From NCBI RefSeq assembly GCF_023078495.1, contig NZ_CP095742.1:806001-870000 (forward strand): 64,000 nt of DNA, in the 5' to 3' direction. The translations under genes and the position numbers were made by a program. This DNA is from Luteibacter aegosomatissinici. Its GTDB lineage: Bacteria; Pseudomonadota; Gammaproteobacteria; Xanthomonadales; Rhodanobacteraceae. Under the pieces are notes generated by a model, which made no database searches, had not been told where the DNA came from, and saw only the letters and a list, made by a program, of their open reading frames with translations. This document shows positions 1-8,621 of this stretch, in pieces. The first letter of the stretch is position 1; the number at the start of each line of letters is the position of its first letter.

Positions 1-150
1 GCCGCGCTCAACTGGCGGCCGCTGGACTGGCTGCGGCTCACGGCCGAATGGCTGCATGTGGATGCCACCCGCGCGGAGCGCACCGATTTTGGCCTGGGCC
101 CGCGCGAGCGGGGCAACCAGGTGCAGTTGCTGGCGCGGTTGTTGTACTGA
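1..150 (+). CDS. C-terminal end of a probable outer-membrane beta-barrel protein (partial)
   Basis: The window opens inside an open frame that ends in TGA at 148-150 and gives 49 residues. Alternating hydrophobic and polar residues (LRLTAEWLHVDATR, then VQLLARLLY) and a terminal aromatic residue match the last strands of an outer-membrane barrel recognised by the BAM machinery. Nothing upstream is visible, so the family cannot be named; a porin-like or uncharacterised barrel protein is the best guess. Confidence 0.55.
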   Translation, partial: AALNWRPLDWLRLTAEWLHVDATRAERTDFGLGPRERGNQVQLLARLLY

Positions 151-217
151 CCGCACACCGTCTATCGTGGCCGTGCGGGCAGCCGCCCGCACCACCTGAT
201 CAAGCTTGGGGCATCGC

Positions 218-1444
<1,227 letters not shown>

Positions 1445-1528
1445 CGCCTGGATCGCGCGGCCCAGCGGGGCGATAACACATCGCACACGCGGATCCGGCC
1501 ATCATCGGTACCGGATTCCTTCAATCCC

Positions 1529-1571
1529 CGGCGCCCCGTCCACAGCCAGACTCGGCGGCGCCGTCTTTTTT
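1529..1571 (+). terminator. Possible intrinsic terminator after the diguanylate cyclase gene
   Basis: A 7-bp inverted repeat (cggcgcc 1529-1535, ggcgccg 1557-1563) with a 21-nt loop is followed by a run of seven or more T. The loop is long, so this is a weak call. Confidence 0.35.
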
Positions 1572-1619
1572 TCGACACCAGCTGCTTCGAGCGTCCCCGC
1601 GCTGCCCCAGGAGCCCGCC

Positions 1620-3134
1620 ATGTCCGAGTCATCCGAGAAACCCACCGGCCCCGACTTCACCCAGGGGGTGCCGATCGGGTCGATTCCGGAGGGCGGGGTG
1701 CTGGCCGGCCACGTCGGCGACGATGTCGTGATCATCGGACGAACCGCCGAGGGACTGTCGGCGATCACCGGCACGTGCAGCCACTATGGCGGCGCGCTCG
1801 CGGATGGCCTGCGCGTGGGCGATACCGTGCACTGCCCGCTGCACCACGCCTGCTTTGACCTGGCCACGGGCCGAGCGCTTCGCGCGCCGGCGCTGTCGCC
1901 CGTGGATCGCTGGAAGGTCGATGAGCGCGACGGAAAGGTCTTCATCACCGAAAAGCTCCCGGCCCCCGACCCCGCGGAACCGACCGACACACCCGAGCGG
2001 AACATCGTCATCATCGGTGGTGGCGCCGCAGGGTTCGCTGCCGCGCAGCGACTGCGTGACCTCGGCTTCGATGGCCGCATTACGATGATCAGTGACGATC
2101 CCGATGCACCCTACGACCGGCCGAATGTCTCGAAGGATTACCTGGCCGGTACCGCGCAGCCGGAATGGATGCCGCTCAAGGACAAACGCTTCTACGAGGA
2201 GAACCACATCGATCTTCGCGTGGACGTTACCGTCGACCACGTGGATGGTGAGCACTGCACCGTCACGCTCGATTCGGGCGAGCGCCTCGATTACGACACA
2301 CTGCTCCTGTGCACCGGTGCCGAACCCATCCGCCCCGACGGCCCCGGTTTCGACGACTCGCGTGTGTTCACCGTGCGCACCATGCAGGATGCCCAGGCGA
2401 TCATCGCCGCGATTGATGGGGGTGGGCCGGTCGCCGTGCTCGGCAGCAGTTTCATCGGGATGGAAGTCGCCGCGTCGTTACGTGAGCGCAAGGTGGAGGT
2501 GCACGTGATCGGCCCCGAAGCCGTACCGCTGAAACGCGTACTCGGCGATGACGTGGGAACGATGATCCGCGCACTGCACGAGGCGCATGGCGTCATCTTC
2601 CACCTTGGCCGCAAAGCCACCGGCTATGTGGATGGCGCGGTCACCCTTGATGACGGAAGCGCCGTCGAGGCCAGGCACGTGGTGCTGGGTATTGGCGTCC
2701 GCCCGCGCATCGCTCTGGCCGAGGCCGCCGGCCTCGATCTCGACAACGGCGTGCTGGTGGACGCCACCATGCGCACCTCCAACGAGGATATCTACGCCGC
2801 TGGCGATATCGCCCGCTTCCCCGGCCTGGATGATTCCCGCCAACGCGTCGAACACTGGGTCGTCGCCGAACGCCATGGCCAGGTCGCCGCCGCCGCCATG
2901 CTCGGTTTCGATGAGATCTACAACGAAGCCCCGTTCTTCTGGAGCGTGCATTACGACACCAGCATCCGTTACGTCGGCCATGCACTGGAGTGGGATGAGA
3001 TCGAAGTGCTCGGCTCCATCGAAGCGAAGGTCGCGGAGATTCGCTACAAGAAAGCCGGCCGCGAACTGGCCGTCGCCACCATCAACCGCGACAAGGCATC
3101 GCTCGAAGCTGCCGAGCGCCTCGCGAACGCCTGA
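1620..3134 (+). CDS. Rieske-domain FAD/NAD(P)-dependent oxidoreductase (AIF-like)
   Basis: This 504-residue protein joins an N-terminal Rieske [2Fe-2S] domain to a two-dinucleotide-fold flavoprotein reductase. The Rieske ligands are visible as C53-x-H55 and C72-x2-H75. The FAD-binding GGGAAG lies at 133-138, a second Rossmann motif (VLGSSFIG) near 268 should bind NAD(P)H, and the late FAD motif YAAGDIA is present. The layout matches apoptosis-inducing-factor-like and ferredoxin-reductase-like enzymes that pass electrons from NAD(P)H through FAD to the cluster or a partner. ATG 1620 follows a GGAG and directly precedes the Rieske domain. The physiological acceptor cannot be read from the sequence; no partner oxygenase or nitrite reductase is adjacent. 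Confidence 0.88.
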   Translation: MSESSEKPTGPDFTQGVPIGSIPEGGVLAGHVGDDVVIIGRTAEGLSAITGTCSHYGGALADGLRVGDTVHCPLHHACFDLATGRALRAPALSPVDRWKVDERDGKVFITEKLPAPDPAEPTDTPERNIVIIGGGAAGFAAAQRLRDLGFDGRITMISDDPDAPYDRPNVSKDYLAGTAQPEWMPLKDKRFYEENHIDLRVDVTVDHVDGEHCTVTLDSGERLDYDTLLLCTGAEPIRPDGPGFDDSRVFTVRTMQDAQAIIAAIDGGGPVAVLGSSFIGMEVAASLRERKVEVHVIGPEAVPLKRVLGDDVGTMIRALHEAHGVIFHLGRKATGYVDGAVTLDDGSAVEARHVVLGIGVRPRIALAEAAGLDLDNGVLVDATMRTSNEDIYAAGDIARFPGLDDSRQRVEHWVVAERHGQVAAAAMLGFDEIYNEAPFFWSVHYDTSIRYVGHALEWDEIEVLGSIEAKVAEIRYKKAGRELAVATINRDKASLEAAERLANA

Positions 3135-3145
3135 CTCCGTCTCCG

Positions 3146-3305
3146 TTATCCACACACGGTGTGGACAGCACATGCATAAGCGTGTGGATAAGTGCGTGTC
3201 GCCAAGCGACATCAACGACTTGCGTCTCGCTGGTCATTCATTGACCGGTGCGCTCGGGTTAATCCACAGCCTGTGTGGATACCGAATGCATAACCATGTG
3301 GATAA
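3146..3305. promoter_or_regulatory. Cluster of five DnaA-box-like 9-mers
   Basis: Three exact consensus DnaA boxes are present: TTATCCACA at 3146-3154 (+), and its complement TGTGGATAA at 3183-3191 and 3297-3305 (minus orientation). Two one-mismatch boxes lie at 3260-3268 (TAATCCACA) and 3274-3282 (TGTGGATAC). Several sit in short inverted pairs such as tccacac-acg-gtgtgga at 3149-3165. The cluster lies between the converging oxidoreductase and dbpA genes. No dnaA, dnaN or gyrB is near, so a titration or reactivation site (datA/DARS type), or a former origin, is more likely than oriC. Confidence 0.6.
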
Positions 3306-3348
3306 GTCGGCGCCGCCAAGCCTGGTCAATGGGTTGCGTCGTGCTGGT
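3146..3348. repeat. Diverged tandem direct duplication carrying the DnaA boxes
   Basis: Two related copies of about 90 bp (3146-3234 and 3259-3348) share landmarks in the same order: a TCCACA box, ATGCATAA, TGTGGATAAGT, GCCAAGC and TTGCGTC-N-TGCTGGT-like ends. The spacing between matching points is about 113 bp. The copies differ at many positions, indicating an old duplication whose box sequences were better conserved than the rest. Confidence 0.6.
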
Positions 3349-3363
3349 TAAGCAGTGATCAAC

Positions 3364-3438
3364 CTTGTGTAGGAGCGTGCTTGCACGCGATCGGCGTTGA
3401 GGTAAGGCCGATCGCGTGCAAGCACGCTCCTACACAAG
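3364..3438. repeat. REP palindrome, type 1 (GTAGGAGCGTGCTTGCACGCGAT)
   Basis: Two 32-bp arms (3364-3395 and 3407-3438) are exact reverse complements around an 11-nt loop. It lies between convergent genes, downstream of dbpA. Confidence 0.9.
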
Positions 3439-3479
3439 CACGGGGCTCAACGCCGGCCGTGGTCAACCGCAGGCGGTGA

Positions 3480-4850
3480 TCAGATCGAGCGGACGCGGAA
3501 GTTGCGGCCTTTGATCTTGCCGTCGCGCAGGCGGTTCAAGGCCTTGTTGGCGAGGTCGCGCTTGATCGCGACGTAGGCGCGGGTGGCGTAGACGTCGATC
3601 TTGCCGATGTCGTTGGCGTTGAGGCCGGCATCGCCGGTGAGGGCGCCGAGGATATCGCCGGGGCGCAGCTTGTCCTTGCGGCCGGCATCGATCACCAGGG
3701 TTTTCATGGGCGCGAGGTTCAGCACCTTGCGGCCATCACCGGGCTTGGCCGGGTAGCGGGCCAGGGGCTTGCCCAGGCGCTCTTCGATGGCGCGCACCTT
3801 GTTGAGTTCGCGCGAGCCGGCCAGCGTGATCGAGAGGCCGCTGGCGCCGGCGCGACCGGTACGGCCGCTGCGGTGGGTGTGGGTATCGGGATCGTGGGCC
3901 ACGTCGTAGCTCACCACCATGGGCAGGCCGGCGATATCGAGGCCGCGGGCGGCGACATCGGTGGCGACCAGCACGTTGCAACTGCGGTTGGCGAAGCGCA
4001 CGAGCGCTTCGTCGCGGTCACGCTGGTCCAGGTCGCCATGGATGGCGATGGCGCTGAAGCCGAGCTTGTCCAGCGCGGCGGCCAGCTCGTCGGTGTCCTT
4101 GCGCATGTTGCAGAACACCAGCGCGGATTCCGGCTTCTCATGGTTGAGGATGCGCGCAAGCACATCGGTCTTCAGCGGCGGCTCCACTTCCACCACGCGC
4201 TGTTCGATCGTGGTTTCGTTGTGCGGTTCATCGATGGTGACGATGACCGGGTCCTTCTGCACACGGCCGCTGACGGCGCGGATTTCATCGGGGTAGGTGG
4301 CCGAGAACAGCAACGTCTGGTGGTGCTTGGAGATGCGCTTGATGATGTCGTCGATGGCTTCCTCGAAGCCCATGTCGAGCATGCGGTCGGCTTCATCAAG
4401 CACGAACGTGGTGATGCCACCACCGTGCAGGCTGCCGCGCTTCAGGTGCTCCTGCACGCGGCCCGGCGTGCCGACGACGATATGCGGATCGTGTTCGAGC
4501 GATGCGAGCTGCGGGCCGAGCGGCATGCCACCGCACAGGGTAAGCAGCTTCACGTTGGGGATGTTCACGGCCAGCCGGCGGATGGACTTGGCGACCTGGT
4601 CGGCCAGTTCGCGGGTGGGGCAGAGCACGAGCGCCTGCAGCCGGATCTCCGACGGGTCCAGACGCTGGAGCAGGCCCAGGCCGAAGGCGGCGGTCTTGCC
4701 GCTGCCCGTGCGGGCCTCGGCCATCACATCGCGGCCGGCCAGGATGGGCGGCAGGCTTTCGCGCTGCACCGGGGTCATCTCGGTGTAGCCGATCGTATCG
4801 ATCGCGGCGAGGAGGGCGGGGGAAAGGGCGAGTTCGTTGAAGGCGTTCAT
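3480..4850 (-). CDS. dbpA: ATP-dependent RNA helicase DbpA (23S rRNA-specific DEAD-box protein)
   Basis: The protein (456 aa) has the length of E. coli DbpA (457). All DEAD-box motifs are visible: ARTGSGKT at 46-53, PTRELAD, DEAD at 152-155, SAT at 183-185, ATDVAARGLDI and HRSGRTGRAG. The last 75 residues (from about GDILGALTGDAGL to NFRVRSI) match the DbpA C-terminal RRM-like domain, which binds hairpin 92 of 23S rRNA and directs the helicase to late large-subunit assembly. Other E. coli DEAD-box helicases lack this domain, which makes the assignment specific. It is transcribed alone; a REP half follows its upstream end and a full REP follows its 3' end. Confidence 0.93.
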   Translation of the reverse strand: MNAFNELALSPALLAAIDTIGYTEMTPVQRESLPPILAGRDVMAEARTGSGKTAAFGLGLLQRLDPSEIRLQALVLCPTRELADQVAKSIRRLAVNIPNVKLLTLCGGMPLGPQLASLEHDPHIVVGTPGRVQEHLKRGSLHGGGITTFVLDEADRMLDMGFEEAIDDIIKRISKHHQTLLFSATYPDEIRAVSGRVQKDPVIVTIDEPHNETTIEQRVVEVEPPLKTDVLARILNHEKPESALVFCNMRKDTDELAAALDKLGFSAIAIHGDLDQRDRDEALVRFANRSCNVLVATDVAARGLDIAGLPMVVSYDVAHDPDTHTHRSGRTGRAGASGLSITLAGSRELNKVRAIEERLGKPLARYPAKPGDGRKVLNLAPMKTLVIDAGRKDKLRPGDILGALTGDAGLNANDIGKIDVYATRAYVAIKRDLANKALNRLRDGKIKGRNFRVRSI

Positions 4851-4885
4851 GGCCTAGTTTCGCATGAATGCCTGTGGCGCCCCCG

Positions 4886-4910
4886 GTCGCGCGCATGCGC
4901 GCTCCTACAG
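4886..4910. repeat. REP half-element
   Basis: ggtcgcgcgcatgcgcgctcctacag, in minus orientation, is one arm of the type 1 REP. Its TAG serves as the stop codon of the next minus-strand gene. Confidence 0.7.
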
Positions 4911-5171
4911 GGGGTGGGTGTTGGTGGCCTGGACGGCGGCGTGGGAGGCCTGGTCGAGATGGGCATAGGCCAGGCTGGCCAGGTACAGGGCGATGGCGCC
5001 GGCCGTATACCAGAGATAGCGGCGGACCTTGGCGGACAGATGGCGATGGCGACGCGGCGTGCTGTGTTCCGGGTGGGCGCGTTCAGCGCGCGCGCGGCGG
5101 AAACGGCCTAGCCGTGGATGGCCGGCAGCCGGGCGATCCGTGTTCTGCGCTTCGGTGCGCTGGCTGTCCAT
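4905..5171 (-). CDS. Small single-pass membrane protein, unknown function
   Basis: I do not recognise this 88-residue protein. A basic, Arg-rich N-terminal half (about residues 1-50) is followed by one hydrophobic segment near 53-70 (YTAGAIALYLASLAYAHL) and a short tail. The positive charges before the segment suggest the N-terminus stays in the cytoplasm. Its TAG stop at 4905-4907 lies inside the REP half-element, so the last residues (THPL) may be a consequence of REP insertion. It lies between dbpA and the Mrr-like gene in the same orientation. Confidence 0.55.
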   Translation of the reverse strand: MDSQRTEAQNTDRPAAGHPRLGRFRRARAERAHPEHSTPRRHRHLSAKVRRYLWYTAGAIALYLASLAYAHLDQASHAAVQATNTHPL

Positions 5172-5223
5172 ACGTTTTTCCCCTGTGGCCCGCTATGGCG
5201 GACACTGCGGATCCTAGGTGGCT

Positions 5224-5934
5224 TCAGGGCGTGGCGCCAGTGCCCGGCGGGCGCGGCGGCGGGGCGAATGGCGGCGGTGCCGGGGCGACCCCGGCATGGC
5301 GGTACACGGCCCTGGCCCGCGCCACGTCGCCGCCCTGGTCGGTATGGATATCGCGGATGTACCACGTGTACAGCGTGAGCATGGCCAGGGCCATGACCAG
5401 GACGGCCGCGACGGCGGCAATAGCGGCAGCGCGGCTGGCGCCCCGGCTGGTGGCCTGGCGGTGGACCGGGCGGCCCGTGTTCACCGGTGCCCAGATCGGC
5501 GAATCCGCCGGCGGCAGCCGGAAGCCATGCGGCTCCTCGATCGGTCCCAGCATGGCCCGCAGTGCCCGGCCATCCACCAGGCGGACATGGCGGAAGCGTG
5601 CAGCCGCATCGATCGCCGAGCGGGTGAACTCCCCCGAGGTGATCAACAGGGCGCCGGTAGCACCCGCCGTGGGCAGCTGGCCGATCAGGCGGTGCACATC
5701 GTCGTGCGGTACCTGGAACGCCACCCAATGCCTGCAGGTCGCCACCAGCGTTTCGTCACCGCGGGAAAGAATGAGGTCGAATCCGCGCTCCACCGGATCG
5801 CCGGCACGCGTGCATTCCACGAAATACCCAAGGCCCTCGAAGTGCGAAGCGATGCGCTGCTGGAAATCCAGCCAGGAAAGCCGCGCCAGCGCATCCTCAT
5901 ACGGATGCCGCACGGGCTTGAACGCCGCGCTCAA
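5224..5934 (-). CDS. Degenerate Mrr-type restriction endonuclease-like membrane protein
   Basis: About 236 aa. Residues 20-140 follow the Mrr_cat/PD-(D/E)xK fold: WLDFQQRIASHFEGLGYFVE, then RGFDLIL with the catalytic Asp (D53), then LITSGEFT and VRLVDGRAL. The usual Q-x-K motif (as in VQCKRW) reads T66-C-R68-HW, so the catalytic Lys is an Arg and nuclease activity is doubtful. A hydrophobic segment near residues 175-195 (AAVAAVLVMALAMLTLYTWY) anchors it in the inner membrane, followed by a Pro-rich tail. There is no methyltransferase beside it. The start is uncertain: TTG 5934 precedes the domain, but the same frame stays open further upstream to an ATG at 6131. Family fold is fairly sure; function is not known. 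Confidence 0.7.
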   Translation of the reverse strand: MSAAFKPVRHPYEDALARLSWLDFQQRIASHFEGLGYFVECTRAGDPVERGFDLILSRGDETLVATCRHWVAFQVPHDDVHRLIGQLPTAGATGALLITSGEFTRSAIDAAARFRHVRLVDGRALRAMLGPIEEPHGFRLPPADSPIWAPVNTGRPVHRQATSRGASRAAAIAAVAAVLVMALAMLTLYTWYIRDIHTDQGGDVARARAVYRHAGVAPAPPPFAPPPRPPGTGATP

Positions 5935-6219
5935 CGGAAGCGCGCCGGTGGATGGATAACGAGTGGAACGCGGCGCCCACGGGCACCCAGGACAACAGCC
6001 ATGTCGATTCCCCTGAAACCCGGCTGCCGACGCCCCCGCGACGGTCCAGACCGGACGCTGGAATTTAGCGTGTCTTTGCAGGCTTTGCTGTAGTCCTACG
6101 CCTACACATTCGCGGTAAGTGACCGACATCGCGAAGGAATTGTGAAAACAGGCTCGGGAAAGGGCTGGCTTCGTACAATGTGTGCCACCCGCCGGCGAGC
6201 GGCGGGAAAGGAGAACAGC

Positions 6220-7542
6220 GTGAGGAAGTGGCAGGCAGGGCTCGGGTTGGCGCTGGCGGTGCTGGCGCCCTGGGCACACGGTGCGGGTTTCGATTGTGCG
6301 AAGGCGGGCACGGCGGTGGAGAAGGCGATTTGCGCGGCACCGAAGGTGTCCGCCGCAGATGGCCAACTGGGCGAGGCCTTCAAGGCGGCGTTGAAAGGCC
6401 ACCCGGAGCTGGCCGACGCGCTCAAGCTGGATCAGCGCCACTGGCTGGCCTCACGCGATGCGGCGCTGTCGACGTACTCGTCGATCAAGGAAGCCGAAAG
6501 CAGCGTGTTGTCGCTCTATAAATCACGCATCGATTTCCTGAAGGGCCTGGATGCCGCGTCGTGGCCCAAGCCGTACGCTGCACTGCGCCCAGTGCTCGCG
6601 AAGCTGCCCACCAGCAACGCAAAGGTGCCCGCGGATTTCGCGAAGACAGGCGTGTCGATCACGCTGAGCGAGGATGTGCAGCTGCCCGACGCGAAAGCGT
6701 TCCCGTGGCAACCCGATGCCACGCTCCGCGAAGCGCTGAAGGACATGGACAGCTATGCCGGCTACCGCAAGCTTGAGGGTTCGCCGATCAGTTCATTGTG
6801 GTCCATGGGGGGCACCGCGCACTGCTGGACGGAAACGCCGTTCCGTATCGAAGGCAAGCAGGCCATCGCCGTGGAAGCACCCGCTGCCTGGAGCGGCGGC
6901 GATTGCATGACCGACCATGGCATGGCTCGTATCGCGGGTGACATCGTCGCCTACGTGGTGGGTGATGGTTCGGCCGATGAAGTGACGTTCGAGACATCGG
7001 TATGGGATGGCAAGACGTTCGCGGCCGATCACATGCTGGTCTTCCGTTTCGATCACGCGCTCAGCCAGGTCGCGAGCGCCTGTGCGCCCGGCAAAAGCCC
7101 CTGCGATGAGTTCGCGACGGTGGCGTTGACCGCCGCGACGCGTTACGACCGCAGCCCCCAGCCGGGCACGCTGGATACGGCGTTCGCGTCTGTCGATAAG
7201 GCGGCGTATGCCGCACAACTCAAAGCTGCACGCGGTGCGAATGGCCCGCTCGACAAGGACAGCGAGTCACCCGAGCTGCCGTTGCTCGACGACGCTGGCG
7301 GCCGCATGACCTTCTACAGCCACGACGCACAGCCCTTTCCCGTCGTATTCCGCGGCGAGACACTGCTGGGCCTGATCGATCACGGCCACGTCGGCTGGCG
7401 CGAGAACAACGACTGGATGGTGTCTGCATGGCGCTTGAAAGCGGGCAAGCTGGAACCGGTGGCCTCCGCTTATATCGCGGTTAACCGTGCGAAGCTTCTC
7501 CTGGCCGCGCCGGTACCGGCACCGCCACCCGAGACCCACTGA
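6220..7542 (+). CDS. Exported protein with LprI/DUF1311-type N-terminal domain
   Basis: GTG 6220 is preceded by AAAGGAG at good spacing and opens a clear signal peptide (RKWQAGLGLALAVLAPWAHG, cleaved before AGFDC). The mature N-terminus, FDCAKAGTAVEKAIC with a following hydrophobic helix, matches the DUF1311/LprI domain, a small disulphide-bonded helical domain found in lysozyme-inhibitor-like and other periplasmic proteins. The remaining 330 residues (440 aa total) are not recognised; they are soluble-looking and end in a Pro-rich tail (PVPAPPPETH). The gene is followed 13 bp later by a PH-domain membrane protein in the same direction, probably one transcript. A periplasmic location is likely; activity is unknown. 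Confidence 0.75.
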   Translation: MRKWQAGLGLALAVLAPWAHGAGFDCAKAGTAVEKAICAAPKVSAADGQLGEAFKAALKGHPELADALKLDQRHWLASRDAALSTYSSIKEAESSVLSLYKSRIDFLKGLDAASWPKPYAALRPVLAKLPTSNAKVPADFAKTGVSITLSEDVQLPDAKAFPWQPDATLREALKDMDSYAGYRKLEGSPISSLWSMGGTAHCWTETPFRIEGKQAIAVEAPAAWSGGDCMTDHGMARIAGDIVAYVVGDGSADEVTFETSVWDGKTFAADHMLVFRFDHALSQVASACAPGKSPCDEFATVALTAATRYDRSPQPGTLDTAFASVDKAAYAAQLKAARGANGPLDKDSESPELPLLDDAGGRMTFYSHDAQPFPVVFRGETLLGLIDHGHVGWRENNDWMVSAWRLKAGKLEPVASAYIAVNRAKLLLAAPVPAPPPETH

Positions 7543-7555
7543 GACGCCACGCCGC

Positions 7556-8053
7556 ATGAAAACCTTCGCCACAAGCATGTCGAATTCGGTGCGATGGATT
7601 GGCATCTCCACGGTGATGATCGTGCTCGCCGCCATCGCCATCGTGATGAGCCGCGATGCACCGGCCACCCTGGGCGTGCCGCTCGCTGGCATCCTCACCC
7701 TTGCGCTTGCACTGGCCTACGCGATCTCCCCGCTGCGCTATGAAATGGGCGGTGGCCGCCTGGTCATCCGGCGGCAGGTGGGCCGTTCTACCGTGGAGTT
7801 GCGTGGCGCGATCATTCGCGAGGACAAGGATGCCTTCAAGGGCCTGGTCCGTGTGTTCGGCAATGGCGGCTTCTTCGCCTTCGATGGCCTGTTCTATTCG
7901 CGCCAGCTGGGCATGGTGAAGGTGGCCGCGCGCCACCGTGACCATGGGGTCGTGATCCAGCCACCCAGTGGCCGCAAGGTCATCGTATCGCCGGATGATC
8001 CGCAAGCCTTCGTGGCCGCCGCGGTGGCCGAAGGTGCCGTGCTGTCGAACTGA
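7556..8053 (+). CDS. Inner-membrane bacterial PH-domain protein
   Basis: This 165-residue protein starts with two hydrophobic segments (about residues 12-31 and 39-58), followed by a soluble domain. YEMGGGRLVIRRQVGR and later DPQAFVAAA are typical of the bacterial PH-like domain family (PF10882 type). A single short start, ATG 7556, fits the helix boundary. The role of these proteins is generally unknown; they act at the membrane. It probably shares a transcript with the upstream exported protein. Confidence 0.72.
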   Translation: MKTFATSMSNSVRWIGISTVMIVLAAIAIVMSRDAPATLGVPLAGILTLALALAYAISPLRYEMGGGRLVIRRQVGRSTVELRGAIIREDKDAFKGLVRVFGNGGFFAFDGLFYSRQLGMVKVAARHRDHGVVIQPPSGRKVIVSPDDPQAFVAAAVAEGAVLSN

Positions 8054-8065
8054 GCCACCTGGCCG

Positions 8066-8422
8066 TTACCACTTGATGGCGACGCTCACCCGCAAGGCCT
8101 GGTCCCGTGCCCCGCCGCCGAACAGGCCAGGCGCGGTGGCCACCCGCGATACCGAAAGGTGGTAGCTGCCCTTGCCCCAGGTGCGCAGCACGCTGCGGTC
8201 CTGGACCAGTGCATCGGGTAGCACCGAGGTGCGATACGGCTGGCTGTCATCCAGCGGGTTGGCGGGCCGAAAGGCCGGCTGGGACCCGTCCAGCGGTCCC
8301 GCGGCGGATGCCGGCAACGCGACGCACAGGCACGCCGCCGCGCAAAGGGCGGCAAACAGGGGCACTTTTGGCCGCGACGCGGCAGGTGGCGGAGAGGGCA
8401 TGGGCGCTGGGTTCCCGGGCAT
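8066..8422 (-). CDS. Small exported hypothetical protein
   Basis: About 118 residues from ATG 8422; ATG 8401 is an equally reasonable start. A signal peptide is visible (VPLFAALCAAACLCVALPASA, cleaved before AGPLDG). The mature part has a short repeat-like stretch (GPLDGSQPAFRPANPLDDSQP) and ends in RVSVAIKW, an alternating pattern with a terminal aromatic residue. It is not recognised. It converges on the PH-domain gene with a 12-bp gap. Confidence 0.55.
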   Translation of the reverse strand: MPGNPAPMPSPPPAASRPKVPLFAALCAAACLCVALPASAAGPLDGSQPAFRPANPLDDSQPYRTSVLPDALVQDRSVLRTWGKGSYHLSVSRVATAPGLFGGGARDQALRVSVAIKW

Positions 8423-8518
8423 GAGGCGGCGGGAAGCCGACGCACTGCTTCCCGTTGCGGGAAAGCAGCAATGCACGTGCCACGGGGTGTGAAGACTTGC
8501 CCGGGCCCTTCACGTATG

Positions 8519-8613
8519 TGTAGGAGCGCACCCTGTGCGCGACAGCTTTCGCGATGCGCTCAGGGCCTGCAGCGCCTATGCGAAACGTGTCGCGCACAGG
8601 GTGCGCTCCTACA
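8519..8613. repeat. REP palindrome, type 2 variant
   Basis: Arms 8519-8544 and 8588-8613 are exact 26-bp reverse complements (tgtaggagcgcaccctgtgc...). It lies just past the 3' end of cycA. Confidence 0.9.
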
Positions 8614-8621
8614 TGACAGGG

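Noticed and set aside
3146-3305. oriC
   Set aside because: DnaA boxes are present, but there is no clear AT-rich unwinding region and no dnaA, dnaN, gyrB, rpmH or gid genes nearby.
3873-5111. Plus-strand frame opposite dbpA
   Set aside because: It crosses the dbpA start and the REP half and has no domain; dbpA is complete on the other strand.
5224-5934. Active restriction-modification system
   Set aside because: There is no methyltransferase or specificity gene, and the nuclease-like protein lacks the catalytic lysine.
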